From Leptospira andrefontaineae (GTDB lineage Bacteria > Spirochaetota > Leptospiria > Leptospirales > Leptospiraceae): a DNA stretch of 64,000 nt. This document shows positions 21,286 through 30,618 of this stretch, piece by piece. Below the pieces are notes generated by a model, which ran no database searches, was not told where the DNA came from, and saw only the letters and a list, made by a program, of their open reading frames with translations. Numbering within the stretch: the first letter of the stretch is position 1; each line of letters begins with the position of its first letter. A program made the position numbers and the translations under genes. The stretch covers positions 186,001 through 250,000 of the forward strand of contig NZ_RQEY01000018.1 in assembly GCF_004770105.1 (NCBI RefSeq). Direction: 5' to 3'.

Positions 21286-22305
21286 CTAGATAAACTCTTC
21301 CGAGTCCTTTTTAATAATAATTTCCCCGATCTCTTCCAAATCGCGCAATGCTGTAAGAACACTGTTCCTTGCATCTGTGATCTCTTTCAGGGTCACTTTT
21401 CCTCGGATATCCATACTTTCTAAAATATCATTGGCTCTGTTTTTGGACATTGCTTCGAAGAAATGGACTTTGATCTGGTCGGAGGCTCCTCGAAGGGCGA
21501 TCGCGATTAGATCGTCGTCAGCAATACGATTAATGAGAAGCCTCATCTCTTTCGAGTTAAGAAGAAGTACATCTTCGAATGTATATAATTTTTCACGAAC
21601 CTGAGAAGCGAGTTCAGGAGATTGTTCTTCTAATTCTTTTAGGATTGTTTCTTCCAAAGATTTATCCATATGGTTCAGTATATTCGCGAGAGCTTCTGCT
21701 CCTCCCGCTTCGCTGAATTCGGATTTATCTCTTTGTTCGTATTTTTTCTTCAGAACTTTTGCGATCTGACGGATCGCGTCTGGATGTGTTTTAGTAGTAT
21801 TTGCAAGTCTAAGCGCTACTTTACTTTGAAGTTCTTTTGGTAAAAACTTAAGAGTTTCAGCGGCTTTTTTAGGATGTAAAAATGCAAGTGTGACTGCGAT
21901 AGTTTGTGTATGTTCCGGAGCGAGTAGGTGAGCAAGAGTTTGAGGCTCTGCATCGTTTAAAAAGGAAAAATCTTCTTCCGTGTCCTTTCTATCTAGTTTT
22001 CCTAATATGTTTTCGGACTTCTCTTTTCCAAGAGACTTTTGGAGTAATTCTCTAGCGGTTTCGATTCCGCCTCTAGATTCTGCAGCCAGGTCTTTCAGTG
22101 AACCTTGGAAATCCAAGAGAACTTCTTCTTTTTCAGACTTACTGATTGTTTTGATCTTCGCCATTTCTTGGACGATCTCTTCAATCAATTTCTCGTCCAG
22201 TTGGGCCAATGCCTTGGCAGCTGCATCCTTATCTAAGGATAGAAGTAGCATTGCTGCTTTTTTAACTTTTTGGTCTCTTATTTTAAGATTGGAATCCTGA
22301 TCCAC
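21286..22305 (-). CDS. fliG: flagellar motor switch protein FliG
   Basis: FliG is the rotor C-ring protein that meets the MotA stator and transmits torque. The 339-aa protein has the three-domain FliG layout: an N-terminal domain starting QKVKKAAMLLLSLD, a middle domain with the EHPQ-like motif EHTQTIAVTLAFL, and a C-terminal domain with charged torque-helix residues (ADDDLIAIALRG and MSKNRANDILESMDIRG). Translation appears to begin at GTG 22305, 22 nt after pdhC, so it may be cotranscribed with the pyruvate dehydrogenase genes. Leptospira commonly has several fliG copies; which this is cannot be resolved. Confidence 0.93.
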   Translation of the reverse strand: MDQDSNLKIRDQKVKKAAMLLLSLDKDAAAKALAQLDEKLIEEIVQEMAKIKTISKSEKEEVLLDFQGSLKDLAAESRGGIETARELLQKSLGKEKSENILGKLDRKDTEEDFSFLNDAEPQTLAHLLAPEHTQTIAVTLAFLHPKKAAETLKFLPKELQSKVALRLANTTKTHPDAIRQIAKVLKKKYEQRDKSEFSEAGGAEALANILNHMDKSLEETILKELEEQSPELASQVREKLYTFEDVLLLNSKEMRLLINRIADDDLIAIALRGASDQIKVHFFEAMSKNRANDILESMDIRGKVTLKEITDARNSVLTALRDLEEIGEIIIKKDSEEFI

Positions 22306-22327
22306 TGCTTCTTAGCCCACTAAAAAA

Positions 22328-23668
22328 TCAGGCAAGTAACCGAAGAGGATGTTCCAGAAAATTTCGAAACACTTCCAACCAACCGGCTCCCACCGCGCCG
22401 TCTACCACTCTATGATCACAGGAAAGGCAGACTGAAAGAGTTTTTCCGGGGACTATGTTTCCGTTTTTGATTACCGGTTTAGATACCACGTTTCCTACTG
22501 CGAGGATTGCGGCCTCAGGCTCGTTGATCACCGCTGCAAAACGATTCACTCCGAACATTCCCAAATTGGAAACAGTGAAGGTTCCGTCTGAAAACTCTTC
22601 CGGTTTGAGTTTTCGTTCCCTTGCGCGGGAAGCAAGCTCTTTTACCGTCCTACCGATTTCCAAAACAGACCTTTTGTCTGCATTCCTTACATAGGGAGTG
22701 ATAAGTCCGCCTTCAATAGAAACTGCTACACCAATATCCACTCTTCCATGTTTTAGAATATGATCTTCTCTCCAGGAAGAATTTACTTCGGGTACTTTTA
22801 GAAGCGCAAGCGCAGAAGCCCGTATGATAAAATCATTTATACTTAGTTTAATCTCTTCTCCTGATTCTTTAAGATCGGAGTTGAAATTTTCTCTTAAATT
22901 GACAAGTGCATCTGCATCAATTTCCATATCCAAATAGAAATGAGGCTGGTGGGTTTTAGAATGAACCAACCGAGAAGCAATTGTTTTTCTCATTCCTGAG
23001 ATCGGGAGTTTCTCTTCTAGTATAATTTCTCCAGCAAATGGAGAAGTTCCGCTGGATGAAAATGCAGAGATCCCGTTTTCAATATCCCGTTTGATGATCC
23101 TACCGTCAGGCCCACTTCCTCGAATCTTAGAAAGATCGATCCCACTTTCTTCTGCTAGTCTTTTTGCCAAAGGAGAAGCTTTAATTCTTCCCTCTAGTGC
23201 CCCAGGAGAAAGTCCTCTGGAAACGGAACTTTCCTTCGGTGCGGGAGCTTCTTCTTCCGGTTCGGAAATTGTCGAAGATACTACATTTTCAGTCTTTTTA
23301 GGTGAAGGACTTGGGGCAGGTTTTGGAGAAGGCGAGGTAGTTGGTGCAGGTTCTGGTAAGTTCTGAGTAGGAGCCGCCGAGGTAGTGGATCTGGATTTTG
23401 CCTCCGAAAGTAGGGAAGTGATATCTTCTCCCGCTTTTCCTATGATAGCAACTGGGGCTCCGACGGGAAGTTTGGCCCCTTCCTGAGCTAAAATTTCCAA
23501 AATCACCCCGGAGTCGAATGCCTCCATTTCCATGACTGCTTTGTCGGTTTCGACTTCAGCTAATATTTCTCCGGGAGCGACAGAGTCACCCTTCTTCTTT
23601 AGCCATTTTACCAAAACACCTTCCGACATCGTTGGGGAAAGCTGGGTCATTTCGGAAATTTTTGCCAT
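22328..23668 (-). CDS. pdhC: pyruvate dehydrogenase complex E2, dihydrolipoyllysine acetyltransferase
   Basis: E2 transfers the acetyl group from lipoate to CoA and forms the complex core. The 446-aa protein has one lipoyl domain with lipoylated Lys43 (VETDKAVMEME). A Pro/Ala/Ser-rich linker (about 90-145) leads to a peripheral-subunit binding domain (ASPLAKRLAEESGIDL to GRIIKRDIE). The catalytic domain ends with the CDHRVVDGAVG motif, whose His and Asp act in catalysis. It lies 44 nt after pdhB. The composition of E1alpha and E1beta next door supports pyruvate as substrate, although a branched-chain 2-oxoacid complex has the same layout. Confidence 0.92.
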   Translation of the reverse strand: MAKISEMTQLSPTMSEGVLVKWLKKKGDSVAPGEILAEVETDKAVMEMEAFDSGVILEILAQEGAKLPVGAPVAIIGKAGEDITSLLSEAKSRSTTSAAPTQNLPEPAPTTSPSPKPAPSPSPKKTENVVSSTISEPEEEAPAPKESSVSRGLSPGALEGRIKASPLAKRLAEESGIDLSKIRGSGPDGRIIKRDIENGISAFSSSGTSPFAGEIILEEKLPISGMRKTIASRLVHSKTHQPHFYLDMEIDADALVNLRENFNSDLKESGEEIKLSINDFIIRASALALLKVPEVNSSWREDHILKHGRVDIGVAVSIEGGLITPYVRNADKRSVLEIGRTVKELASRARERKLKPEEFSDGTFTVSNLGMFGVNRFAAVINEPEAAILAVGNVVSKPVIKNGNIVPGKTLSVCLSCDHRVVDGAVGAGWLEVFRNFLEHPLRLLA

Positions 23669-23712
23669 GTATTTTTCCTAATTATAATATAATAATATTC
23701 GAATATTATGAT

Positions 23713-24687
23713 TTACTTAATCATTTCTCTGACTTTTTTTATTATTTTTTCCTCGCTTGGGAGAGAGGATTTTTCCAAATTGGCTGCATAAGGCATAGGA
23801 ACATCTTCTTGGGTGATCCTTTCGATAGGAGAATCCAGATAATCGAATGCTTCTTTTTGGATAAGGTAAGCCACTTGTGCTCCAAATCCTGCTACATTCC
23901 AACCTTCTTCCACGATTAGCACTTTATTCGTCTTTCTGACAGAAGCCAAAATCCCTTCCTCATCTAAAGGTCTTATACTTCTTAGATCTATAACTTCGAC
24001 TGAAATTCCTTCTTTTGCCAGTTTTTCTGCGGCAGGAAGAACGTACATAAGCGCTCTGGACCAACTCACGATCGTGAGTTGCGTTCCTTCTCTTTTGATG
24101 TCCGATTTTCCCATCGGGATCAAAAATTCTCCTTCGGGAACTTCTCCCTTAGAACCGTATAATACTTCGCTTTCAATGAAGATGGTTGGATTATTATCCC
24201 GGATGGAAGTTTTTAAGAGTCCGTAAGCATCGGAAGGTGTGTAAGGCGCGAGTACTTTTAATCCGGGAATATGTGCATACCAACTTTCGAAGGATTGAGA
24301 ATGTTGGGCTGCAAGTCTTCCTCCGGCACCACCGGCACCTCTGAAAACGATTGGGATCGGGAATTGTCCCGCACTCATATAATTCATTTTTGCTGCGGAG
24401 TTAATGATCTGATCGATTGCTACAAGTGAGAAGTTCCAAGTCATAAATTCTATGATTGGCCTAAGTCCCACCATTGCCGCTCCGATCCCGACTCCTGCAA
24501 ATCCGTTCTCGGAAATTGGAGTATCAATCACTCTTTTTTCTCCGAACTTGGCGAGCATTCCTTGGGAAACTTTATAGGCTCCTTCGTAATGTCCTACTTC
24601 TTCTCCCATGAGAAAGATATTTGGATCCTTCTCCATTTCTTCCGTCATGGCTCGATTGAGTGCTTCTCTATATGTGAGTACTGCCAT
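23713..24687 (-). CDS. pdhB: pyruvate dehydrogenase E1 component, beta subunit
   Basis: The beta subunit of the heterotetrameric E1 decarboxylates pyruvate with thiamine diphosphate. The 324-aa protein carries the transketolase pyrimidine-binding domain beginning LTYREALNRAMTEEM, MGEEVGHYEGAYKVSQG and DTPISENGFAGVGIGAA, and ends with a transketolase C-terminal domain (EVIDLRSIRPLDEE). Its ATG overlaps the pdhA stop codon by 1 nt. Confidence 0.95.
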   Translation of the reverse strand: MAVLTYREALNRAMTEEMEKDPNIFLMGEEVGHYEGAYKVSQGMLAKFGEKRVIDTPISENGFAGVGIGAAMVGLRPIIEFMTWNFSLVAIDQIINSAAKMNYMSAGQFPIPIVFRGAGGAGGRLAAQHSQSFESWYAHIPGLKVLAPYTPSDAYGLLKTSIRDNNPTIFIESEVLYGSKGEVPEGEFLIPMGKSDIKREGTQLTIVSWSRALMYVLPAAEKLAKEGISVEVIDLRSIRPLDEEGILASVRKTNKVLIVEEGWNVAGFGAQVAYLIQKEAFDYLDSPIERITQEDVPMPYAANLEKSSLPSEEKIIKKVREMIK

Positions 24688-25667
24688 TATACGTTCTCCG
24701 CATAAACATGCTTGTACAACCAGCCAAGAGGAGGCTCTTCACTTTTTTCTGCGAAGTCTACCGATTCCTCGACTGTTTTGAGGATGGTTTCGTCCATCTT
24801 GGTCAATTCTTCTTGGGCCCAGCCCGCTGATAGTAGATCCTTTTCCGCTTTTATAAGAGGATCACCTTGTTTATATTTTTCTAATTCTTCTTTGGTCCTA
24901 TATTTAGCAGGGTCGGACATGGAGTGGCCTCTGAACCTGTAGGTGGAAATTTCCATTAGAGTAGGACCTTCTCCTCTTCTTGCTCTTTCCACGGCAACCT
25001 TTACGTGATCTCTGACTTTTCGAACTTCGTCGCCTTCTATATGATCTCTCGCGATATCATAGGCAGTTGCTCTTACGGAAACGTCTTTGACTGAGAGAGC
25101 TCTATACTCTGGAGTTCCCATCGCATAATGATTGTTCTCACAGATCATAACCAAAGGAAGTTTCCAGATTGCAGCTAAATTCATTCCTTCGTGAAAGGAT
25201 CCGATGTTTGCTGCACCTTCTCCAAAAAAACATAATGTAACCGCTCCGTCTTCCCGGTATTTGGACGCGTATGCGATACCGGCAGCAAGTGAGATATGCC
25301 CACCTACGATCCCATGCCCTCCCATGAAATTTTTCTTCTTATCAAAGAAGTGCATGGAGCCACCGTTACCTGAAACAATCCCAGTTTTTTTGCCATATAA
25401 TTCAGCCATGAGAGCTTTGGGTTCGAGACCTCTGGCAAGTGCATGTCCATGATCTCTATAGGTGGAAACTATATAATCCTTTTGTTCTAGAGCAGAGATT
25501 GCTCCCACGCCCACAGCTTCTTGACCGATGTACAAATGGCAGAAGCCGCCAATTTTGCCCATGCTGTATGCTTTGGCAGAAGCTTCTTCGAAGCGGCGGA
25601 TCAAAAGCATTTGTCTGTATAATTCTAATAGATCTTCGGTTTCTTTTTTTGTTTTAGGTTGGCTCAT
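24687..25667 (-). CDS. pdhA: pyruvate dehydrogenase E1 component, alpha subunit
   Basis: The 326-aa alpha subunit has the thiamine-diphosphate and metal-binding motif in FFGEGAANIGSFHEGMNLA (consensus GDGxxN, here GEGAAN) and the phosphorylation-loop region YRFRGHSMSDPAKYR. The Gly-Glu substitution is common in this family. It is the first gene of pdhA-pdhB-pdhC. The promoter lies in the 152-nt spacer shared with the divergent creB. There is no E3 gene in the window, so lipoamide dehydrogenase is encoded elsewhere. Confidence 0.95.
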   Translation of the reverse strand: MSQPKTKKETEDLLELYRQMLLIRRFEEASAKAYSMGKIGGFCHLYIGQEAVGVGAISALEQKDYIVSTYRDHGHALARGLEPKALMAELYGKKTGIVSGNGGSMHFFDKKKNFMGGHGIVGGHISLAAGIAYASKYREDGAVTLCFFGEGAANIGSFHEGMNLAAIWKLPLVMICENNHYAMGTPEYRALSVKDVSVRATAYDIARDHIEGDEVRKVRDHVKVAVERARRGEGPTLMEISTYRFRGHSMSDPAKYRTKEELEKYKQGDPLIKAEKDLLSAGWAQEELTKMDETILKTVEESVDFAEKSEEPPLGWLYKHVYAENV

Positions 25668-25819
25668 AGTACTTTAGGAAATACGAAAACAATCGCAAAA
25701 TATCTTCTTAGAACTAGGATATGCAAACTGATTTCCGAAATTTTGGAAAAAAAATGAAAAGCTTATATTGGAAAAAATTTTCCTTTCCTTGGTCAGGGTT
25801 ACCTATTTCCTTTTTCTGA

Positions 25820-26497
25820 ATGAACTCTGCTCGAACGATCCTTGTAACTGAAGATGAACCAGGGATTATCGATACTATTCGTATAGTCCTTGAATCGGAG
25901 GGATTTAGGGCTTTGACAGCAATGACTGGCAAGGAGTGTTTCGCACTTCTATCGGAATCTCCGGATTTACTCGTATTAGACATAGGACTTCCAGACTCCA
26001 GCGGTTTAGAAATTTTAAAAGAGCTTAGAAAGAAATATTCTATACCTGTAATACTACTTACCGCAAGAGAATCCGAACTGGACCGCGTACTTGGCTTAGA
26101 ACTAGGGGCGGACGATTATATGGTAAAGCCCTTTAGCCCGAGGGAGTTAGTAGCACGTATTCGCGCAGTACTTCGAAGATACGACGGAAAACTGGAAGAA
26201 AAGGCCACCGATTTCGTTACGGACGAGGATAAAAAGGTAATTTATTATTATGGAAGGTCTTTGGGTTTAACTCCCTACGAATATAAAACTCTGGTATTAT
26301 TTATCAAACGTAGAGGTAAAATTTTTACTAGAGAAGAAATTATGGATTTGGTTTGGACGGAACCTGAAGATAGTTTTGACCGTGCAGTAGATACTGTAAT
26401 CAAAAATTTAAGAGCTAGACTAAAAGAGATCCGCCCTGACTTGGATCCGATCGAGACAAGAAGGGGACAAGGATACGGCTTGAAGGAATCTATATGA
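25820..26497 (+). CDS. creB: OmpR-family response regulator, CreB-like
   Basis: The 225-aa protein has a receiver domain with the acidic pair Glu11/Asp12, phosphoacceptor Asp54 (LVLDIGLP), Thr81 and Lys103 (MVKPF), and a C-terminal winged helix ending in ETRRGQGYGLKE. The assignment to CreB rests on the next two genes, which look like creC and creD. In enterics CreBC responds to metabolic and cell-wall stress and activates creD. The stop codon overlaps an ATG (ATGA at 26494-26497) that starts the sensor gene. Confidence 0.85.
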   Translation: MNSARTILVTEDEPGIIDTIRIVLESEGFRALTAMTGKECFALLSESPDLLVLDIGLPDSSGLEILKELRKKYSIPVILLTARESELDRVLGLELGADDYMVKPFSPRELVARIRAVLRRYDGKLEEKATDFVTDEDKKVIYYYGRSLGLTPYEYKTLVLFIKRRGKIFTREEIMDLVWTEPEDSFDRAVDTVIKNLRARLKEIRPDLDPIETRRGQGYGLKESI

Positions 26498-27929
26498 GTC
26501 TTTGGATTCGGATCATCATCGGTTTTTTTTTGCGTTCTCGATCGGCTTCTACTATTTAGTAGATAAGATCGAAGAATCTATTCGCCCTCGTTACATGGAA
26601 ACTGTGGAAGAATCCATGAACGACACTGTATATGTACTCGCTTCTCTCATTGAACAAGAACTTTTAAAACATCCTGAGGCTAATTTTGAATCCAATATTA
26701 ATAGAGCATTGGGAGGTTCTTTTAAAAAGGCTAAAGAAAAGAACTTTAATGCAAAGATCTATAATCATACCAAAAGAAAAATTGATCTAGAATTTTATGT
26801 AACTGATGCAAAAGGGATCGTACTATATGATTCTGCCGAAAAAAGGGTAGGTGAAGATTATTCTAGATATAATGACGTTTTCCTTACCTTAAAAGGAAAA
26901 TACGGAGTAAGATCTAGCAAATTAGGCGCATCAGATTCAGAAAGTGCGATATTTATTGCGGCACCAATCTACTTCAAAGGAAAGATAACCGGCGTTCTTA
27001 CGATTGTAAAACCGAAAGGAAGTATTCTACCTTTTATAGATTTTGCAAAGGAGAAGTTTTATAAGACAAGCCTTCTTGTTGCCGTCTTTATCTCTCTCGT
27101 TTTTTGTATCGCGGTTTACTTTATCTTCTCTCCTATCCGAAAATTATCCGGATATGTGGCAGCCTTACGTTCTAAGAAAAGACCGAGTCTTCCGAAGATC
27201 GGAGTTCCTGAAATTCGAGAATTGGGTGAACAAATGGATCAACTTGTTCGTGAAATTGCAGGAAAAGAATATGTAGAGAATTATATACAGGTTTTGACTC
27301 ACGAGATAAAAAGCCCGTTATCTTCTATCTTAGCCTCCGTAGAATTATTAGCAGAGGATCCGAAAAGATTAAAGCCTCTTTTGCAAAACGTTCAGTTAGA
27401 AAGTAAAAGGATACAGACAGTAATCGAAAAATTATTAGAATTAAGTGCTTTGGAGAATGTGTCCAATTTGGAGATACAAACTGGATTGAACACGAAGGAA
27501 CTTTTAAAGGAAGTTCTGGGTTCTTTGACCCCGGAAGCAGATAGAAAAAAGATAAAGCTAAACTTGTCCGGACCAGATGTTTTTATAGATGGAAACCGTT
27601 TCTTTTTAATTACTACATTCCGAAATCTATTACAAAATGCTTTAGATTTTTCTTATGCAAATACAGAGGTCAGAATTAATACAGGACTTCTGCAGGATAA
27701 AGAATGGTTTATCGAGATCAAAAACGAAGGACCGGGTATTCCAGACTACGCATTAGAAAGGATTTTCGAAAGATTTTACTCTCTACCTAGACCGGACACG
27801 GGTAGAAAAAGTTCCGGTTTAGGCCTTACATTTGTTCAAGAAGTTGCTGAATTACATTCGGGGCGGGTAGAAATAAACAATTGGGAAAAGGGAGTGATTT
27901 CACTTTTTTTCCTGCCAATCAAACCTTAA
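26494..27929 (+). CDS. creC: sensor histidine kinase, CreC-like, with apparent frameshift in a T9 tract
   Basis: From ATG 26494 (overlapping the creB stop) the frame reads MSLWIRIIIGFF and then stops at TAG 26557. A -1 shift inside the T9 run at 26523-26531 joins it to the long frame and restores a normal first membrane helix, MSLWIRIIIGFFFAFSIGFYY written across the junction. The rest is intact. It has a periplasmic sensor region, a second membrane helix near 27060-27140, and the HisKA box THEIKSPLSS (His codon 27300). The N box is RNLLQNALDFS, and the ATPase G boxes include GPGIPD and the CreC-like RKSSGLGLTFVQEVA. Without a shift, translation could start at TTG 26502, giving a shortened helix. 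The shift may be real, programmed, phase-variable or a sequencing error. Confidence 0.8.
26523..26531 (+). other. T9 homopolymer at the start of creC (slippage/frameshift site)
   Basis: Nine consecutive T residues lie in codons 10-13 of the ATG-initiated creC frame. Ten (or seven) T would make the gene continuous from the ATG; nine put it out of frame. The T_TTT_TTT context is also a legal -1 ribosomal slippery heptamer. Confidence 0.75.
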
Positions 27930-28012
27930 GCCCGGTTCCTCACGAAATCCACACAATTCGCTCATAATCAAATCACTTATTGATCGGATACTGTCTGGCA
28001 AGGAGTGATTAG

Positions 28013-29347
28013 ATGAGTAAATTAAAAACCTCTATTGGTGTTAGGGTATTTATTCTAGGTGGAATGTTATTCGGATTCGTAATTCCTCTGTTTATGATGG
28101 GATCTCTTGTCAGCGAAAGGCAGGACAGATCTAGAGAAGCCGTACAGGAAATGAATTCTAAATGGGGTGCAAGTCAGGTAATTGCAGGACCATTTTTGGT
28201 AATCCCGTATAAATTAGAGAAAACAAAGAAGAATGTCCAAGATGAGGAAGAGGTGGATAGCGAAAGCGGAGAAATTTTTATTCTACCTGAAAATCTAACC
28301 GTTGATTCCGACTTAAAAGCGGAAAAAAGGAAAAGATCCATTTATGAAACCGTATTATTTTCCGGAGATTTTAAAATGGAAGGTAATTTTAAATCTCCCT
28401 CTCTTACGGATTTTCCTGCCCGAACTAAAACTATTTTGTGGTCTCAAACGAGAGTGATTCTATCCGTTTCCGACCCGAAAGGAATCGGAAAAGATGTAAA
28501 ATTCAACGTGGCTGGAAATGATACATCTTTGCAGCCAGGATCTTCTTCTTATTTTTTCCCAGCAGGACTTCACGCCAAATTAAATCCTAAGGAAGGTAAT
28601 GGTAATATTTCCTTCTCATTGAAGATCCCCCTAAAAGGATCTGATTCTATTTATGTGGCTCCCGTGGGAAAGAGTAGTTCCATTAAAATGTATTCTGATT
28701 GGAAAGATCCTTCCTTTGAGGGTTCGATCCTTCCAAGTGAAAGATCCGTATCTGAAAAAGGATTTAAAGCGGCCTGGGAATCTTCTTACTTTTCAAGAAA
28801 TTATCCGCAGGTAATCCAGGATATGACAGGCTCCTATACTGAATCTATTATAAATTCAGCATATGGAGTTCGTTTTATAATCCCCGCTGATCATTATTTA
28901 AAATCGGAAAGATCCTTAAAATATGCGTTCTTGTTCTTGATGGCAAGTTTTGCATTATTTTTCCTTTTGGAGATTTTCGGAGGAAAAATTTTGCATCCTC
29001 TTCAATATTTAATGATCGGCGCTGCGATGTTGGTATTCTATGTTTTAAATCTTTCTCTTTCTGAACATATAGGATTCAATTTAGCTTATATCTGTGCATC
29101 TGTTTCTGTATCCGGATTAATATCTTATTATGCGACATCCGTGTTAAAAGATAAAAAGAGGGGATATCTGGCTGGGGGATATTTTACTATTCTTTATATC
29201 TTCTTATATGTGATCCTTGCATCGGAAGAGAATGCGTTACTTTTAGGTTCTTTAGCCGTATTCTTCGCTTTAGCAGGACTTATGCATCTCACTCGAAATG
29301 TGGATTGGTATTCTTTCGGAGCGAAAGAGGAGCAGATGCCGGCTTAG
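28013..29347 (+). CDS. creD: CreD-like inner-membrane protein
   Basis: The 444-aa protein matches CreD. An N-terminal membrane helix (about 10-32) follows basic residues. A large periplasmic domain comes next, starting with family motifs MNSKWGASQVIAGPFLVIPY. The C-terminal third has about five or six membrane spans, including the conserved YAFLFLMASFALFFLLEIF region. CreD is the main CreBC-regulated gene in enterics, linked to envelope integrity and beta-lactam response. AAGGAG sits 8 nt before ATG 28013. An 83-nt gap follows creC; I see no TTCAC direct-repeat cre box in it, so regulation by CreB here is inferred from position. Confidence 0.88.
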   Translation: MSKLKTSIGVRVFILGGMLFGFVIPLFMMGSLVSERQDRSREAVQEMNSKWGASQVIAGPFLVIPYKLEKTKKNVQDEEEVDSESGEIFILPENLTVDSDLKAEKRKRSIYETVLFSGDFKMEGNFKSPSLTDFPARTKTILWSQTRVILSVSDPKGIGKDVKFNVAGNDTSLQPGSSSYFFPAGLHAKLNPKEGNGNISFSLKIPLKGSDSIYVAPVGKSSSIKMYSDWKDPSFEGSILPSERSVSEKGFKAAWESSYFSRNYPQVIQDMTGSYTESIINSAYGVRFIIPADHYLKSERSLKYAFLFLMASFALFFLLEIFGGKILHPLQYLMIGAAMLVFYVLNLSLSEHIGFNLAYICASVSVSGLISYYATSVLKDKKRGYLAGGYFTILYIFLYVILASEENALLLGSLAVFFALAGLMHLTRNVDWYSFGAKEEQMPA

Positions 29348-29414
29348 TATTTCTTTTTTCTTTCAGGGAGAATTTTTATTATCCCTGAAAGAATTTTTGC
29401 CGGTTTAAATTATT

Positions 29415-30116
29415 ATGAAATTTATCAGTAAAATTCCTTTTATCCAACAATTGTTTGTATTTTCGTTAAGTTGTTTTGTTAGCGTATTTTTAGTCGCAAT
29501 GCGCATCTTAGTTTCCAGAGAGAGGAGTTTCTCTTTTTTAGTCTGGAATTTGTTTTTAGCCATAGTTCCTTTAGTCATCTCATATTTTATCTATACATAT
29601 TATGAATATAGAAATCGTAGAGTAGGCATATTATTTTTTATTTTATTAGTAGTTTGGTTAATATTCTTTCCTAATGCTCCTTATATTGTTACAGATTTCG
29701 TACATTTAAAAGTCAGGAATTCTATTCCGATCTGGTTTGATATATTGATGATCTTTTCTTTTTCCTGGTGTGGATTGTTTTCAGGCTTTATCTCTTTGAG
29801 AATTATCCAATTAGTCTTAAGCGATAAGATCAATCATTGGTTAGGCTGGGTATTTGTAGTTTGTATTTCTCCACTGACAGTTTTAGGAATTTGTATTGGT
29901 AGGTTTTATCGTTGGAATTCCTGGGATTTAGTTGGAAATCCTCAATCTCTCTTTTCCGATTCTTGGGAATTTCTACGGATAGTATTCAATAATTGGAAAT
30001 TACTCTTATCGCTCGGATTTCTATCTGCGGGGATGTTTCTTGCGTATCTTTTAGCTTTATCGATGGGTGAAATGAAGATCCGCCCAGTTCTTTCAAATCT
30101 GAAAAGATCGCGCTAA
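29415..30116 (+). CDS. DUF1361 membrane protein
   Basis: The 233-aa protein has about seven membrane spans and the DUF1361 hallmarks: WNLFLAIVP (about 43-51), FFPNAPYIVTDFVHL (about 85-100) and FYRWNSWDL (about 170-178). The function of this family is unknown. It lies 67 nt after creD on the same strand and may belong to the cre transcript. Confidence 0.8.
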   Translation: MKFISKIPFIQQLFVFSLSCFVSVFLVAMRILVSRERSFSFLVWNLFLAIVPLVISYFIYTYYEYRNRRVGILFFILLVVWLIFFPNAPYIVTDFVHLKVRNSIPIWFDILMIFSFSWCGLFSGFISLRIIQLVLSDKINHWLGWVFVVCISPLTVLGICIGRFYRWNSWDLVGNPQSLFSDSWEFLRIVFNNWKLLLSLGFLSAGMFLAYLLALSMGEMKIRPVLSNLKRSR

Positions 30117-30138
30117 GGTAAGAAGAGTCGCAGGGGGA

Positions 30139-30274
30139 TTTTTCACGCAGAGGCTCAAAGCCACAGAGTAGGGGAGGAATTACAATAAGTTGTGGGTGAA
30201 AGCTTGGAGGAAAATGTTCCAATTTCCGCTATTTCATAATTCCTTTGCGTCTCAGCGCCTCTGTGTGAAAATAT
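30139..30274. repeat. inverted-repeat element of the TTTCAC(A/G)CAGAG... type
   Basis: The left arm, TTTTTCACGCAGAGGCT (from 30139), and the right arm, whose complement reads ATTTTCACACAGAGGCGC (30254-30274), form an imperfect 20-bp inverted repeat enclosing about 95 nt. A related element lies at 48634-48705. It follows the DUF1361 gene and could act as a transcript end. It may be a dispersed non-coding repeat. Confidence 0.55.
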
Positions 30275-30600
30275 TGAGTGTCTTACCTAAACTCCGCAAG
30301 TTTCCAAAAAAAATGCTTATGGAAATTTGCAGTTCGTTCGAACCTTTAGATGAGCCCAAAAAAGAATAATTTTTTGGAAAAAAATCTTCAACTCCTGTTT
30401 TCTTATTTCTTTAAAAATAGCTAAAAATCATTAAAAAACAGCTAAAAATAACGAAATTATTCATTTTCGTAAGAATTAATCTAGGCCGATCCCTTCACCG
30501 AAGATATATTTGAAGGAAACCCTGAATTTCTAGGTTTTTCCCAGATTTCAGCCTTCATTTAAACATATAGAAAAAAGACCAAAACCAAACCAGCACAGAT

Positions 30601-30618
30601 CCCGGCACGGACGCCGGG
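30601..30618 (+). promoter_or_regulatory. GC hairpin in the leader of the first flaB
   Basis: CCCGGC (30601-30606) pairs with GCCGGG (30613-30618) around a 6-nt loop. It ends 18 nt before the AGGAGG ribosome-binding site (30637-30642) of the flagellin gene. It may stabilise the mRNA. Confidence 0.5.

Noticed and set aside
23091..23366. 91-codon open frame on the plus strand inside pdhC
   Set aside because: It is antisense to the Pro/Ala/Ser-rich linker of E2; the low-complexity composition opens the opposite frame by chance.
26502..27929. Sensor kinase starting simply at TTG 26502 with no frameshift
   Set aside because: Possible, but it gives a truncated first membrane helix preceded by DSDHHR, whereas the ATG overlapping creB plus one shift gives a complete helix. 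Kept as the alternative, not the main call.
27930..28012. Cre box (TTCAC direct repeats) upstream of creD
   Set aside because: No pair of TTCAC-like repeats at the proper spacing. Leptospiral CreB, if active here, must use another site.
30460..30492. Sigma28 promoter upstream of the first flaB
   Set aside because: CCGAT occurs in a GGCCGATCCC context, but no TAAA element lies at the required 15-nt spacing.
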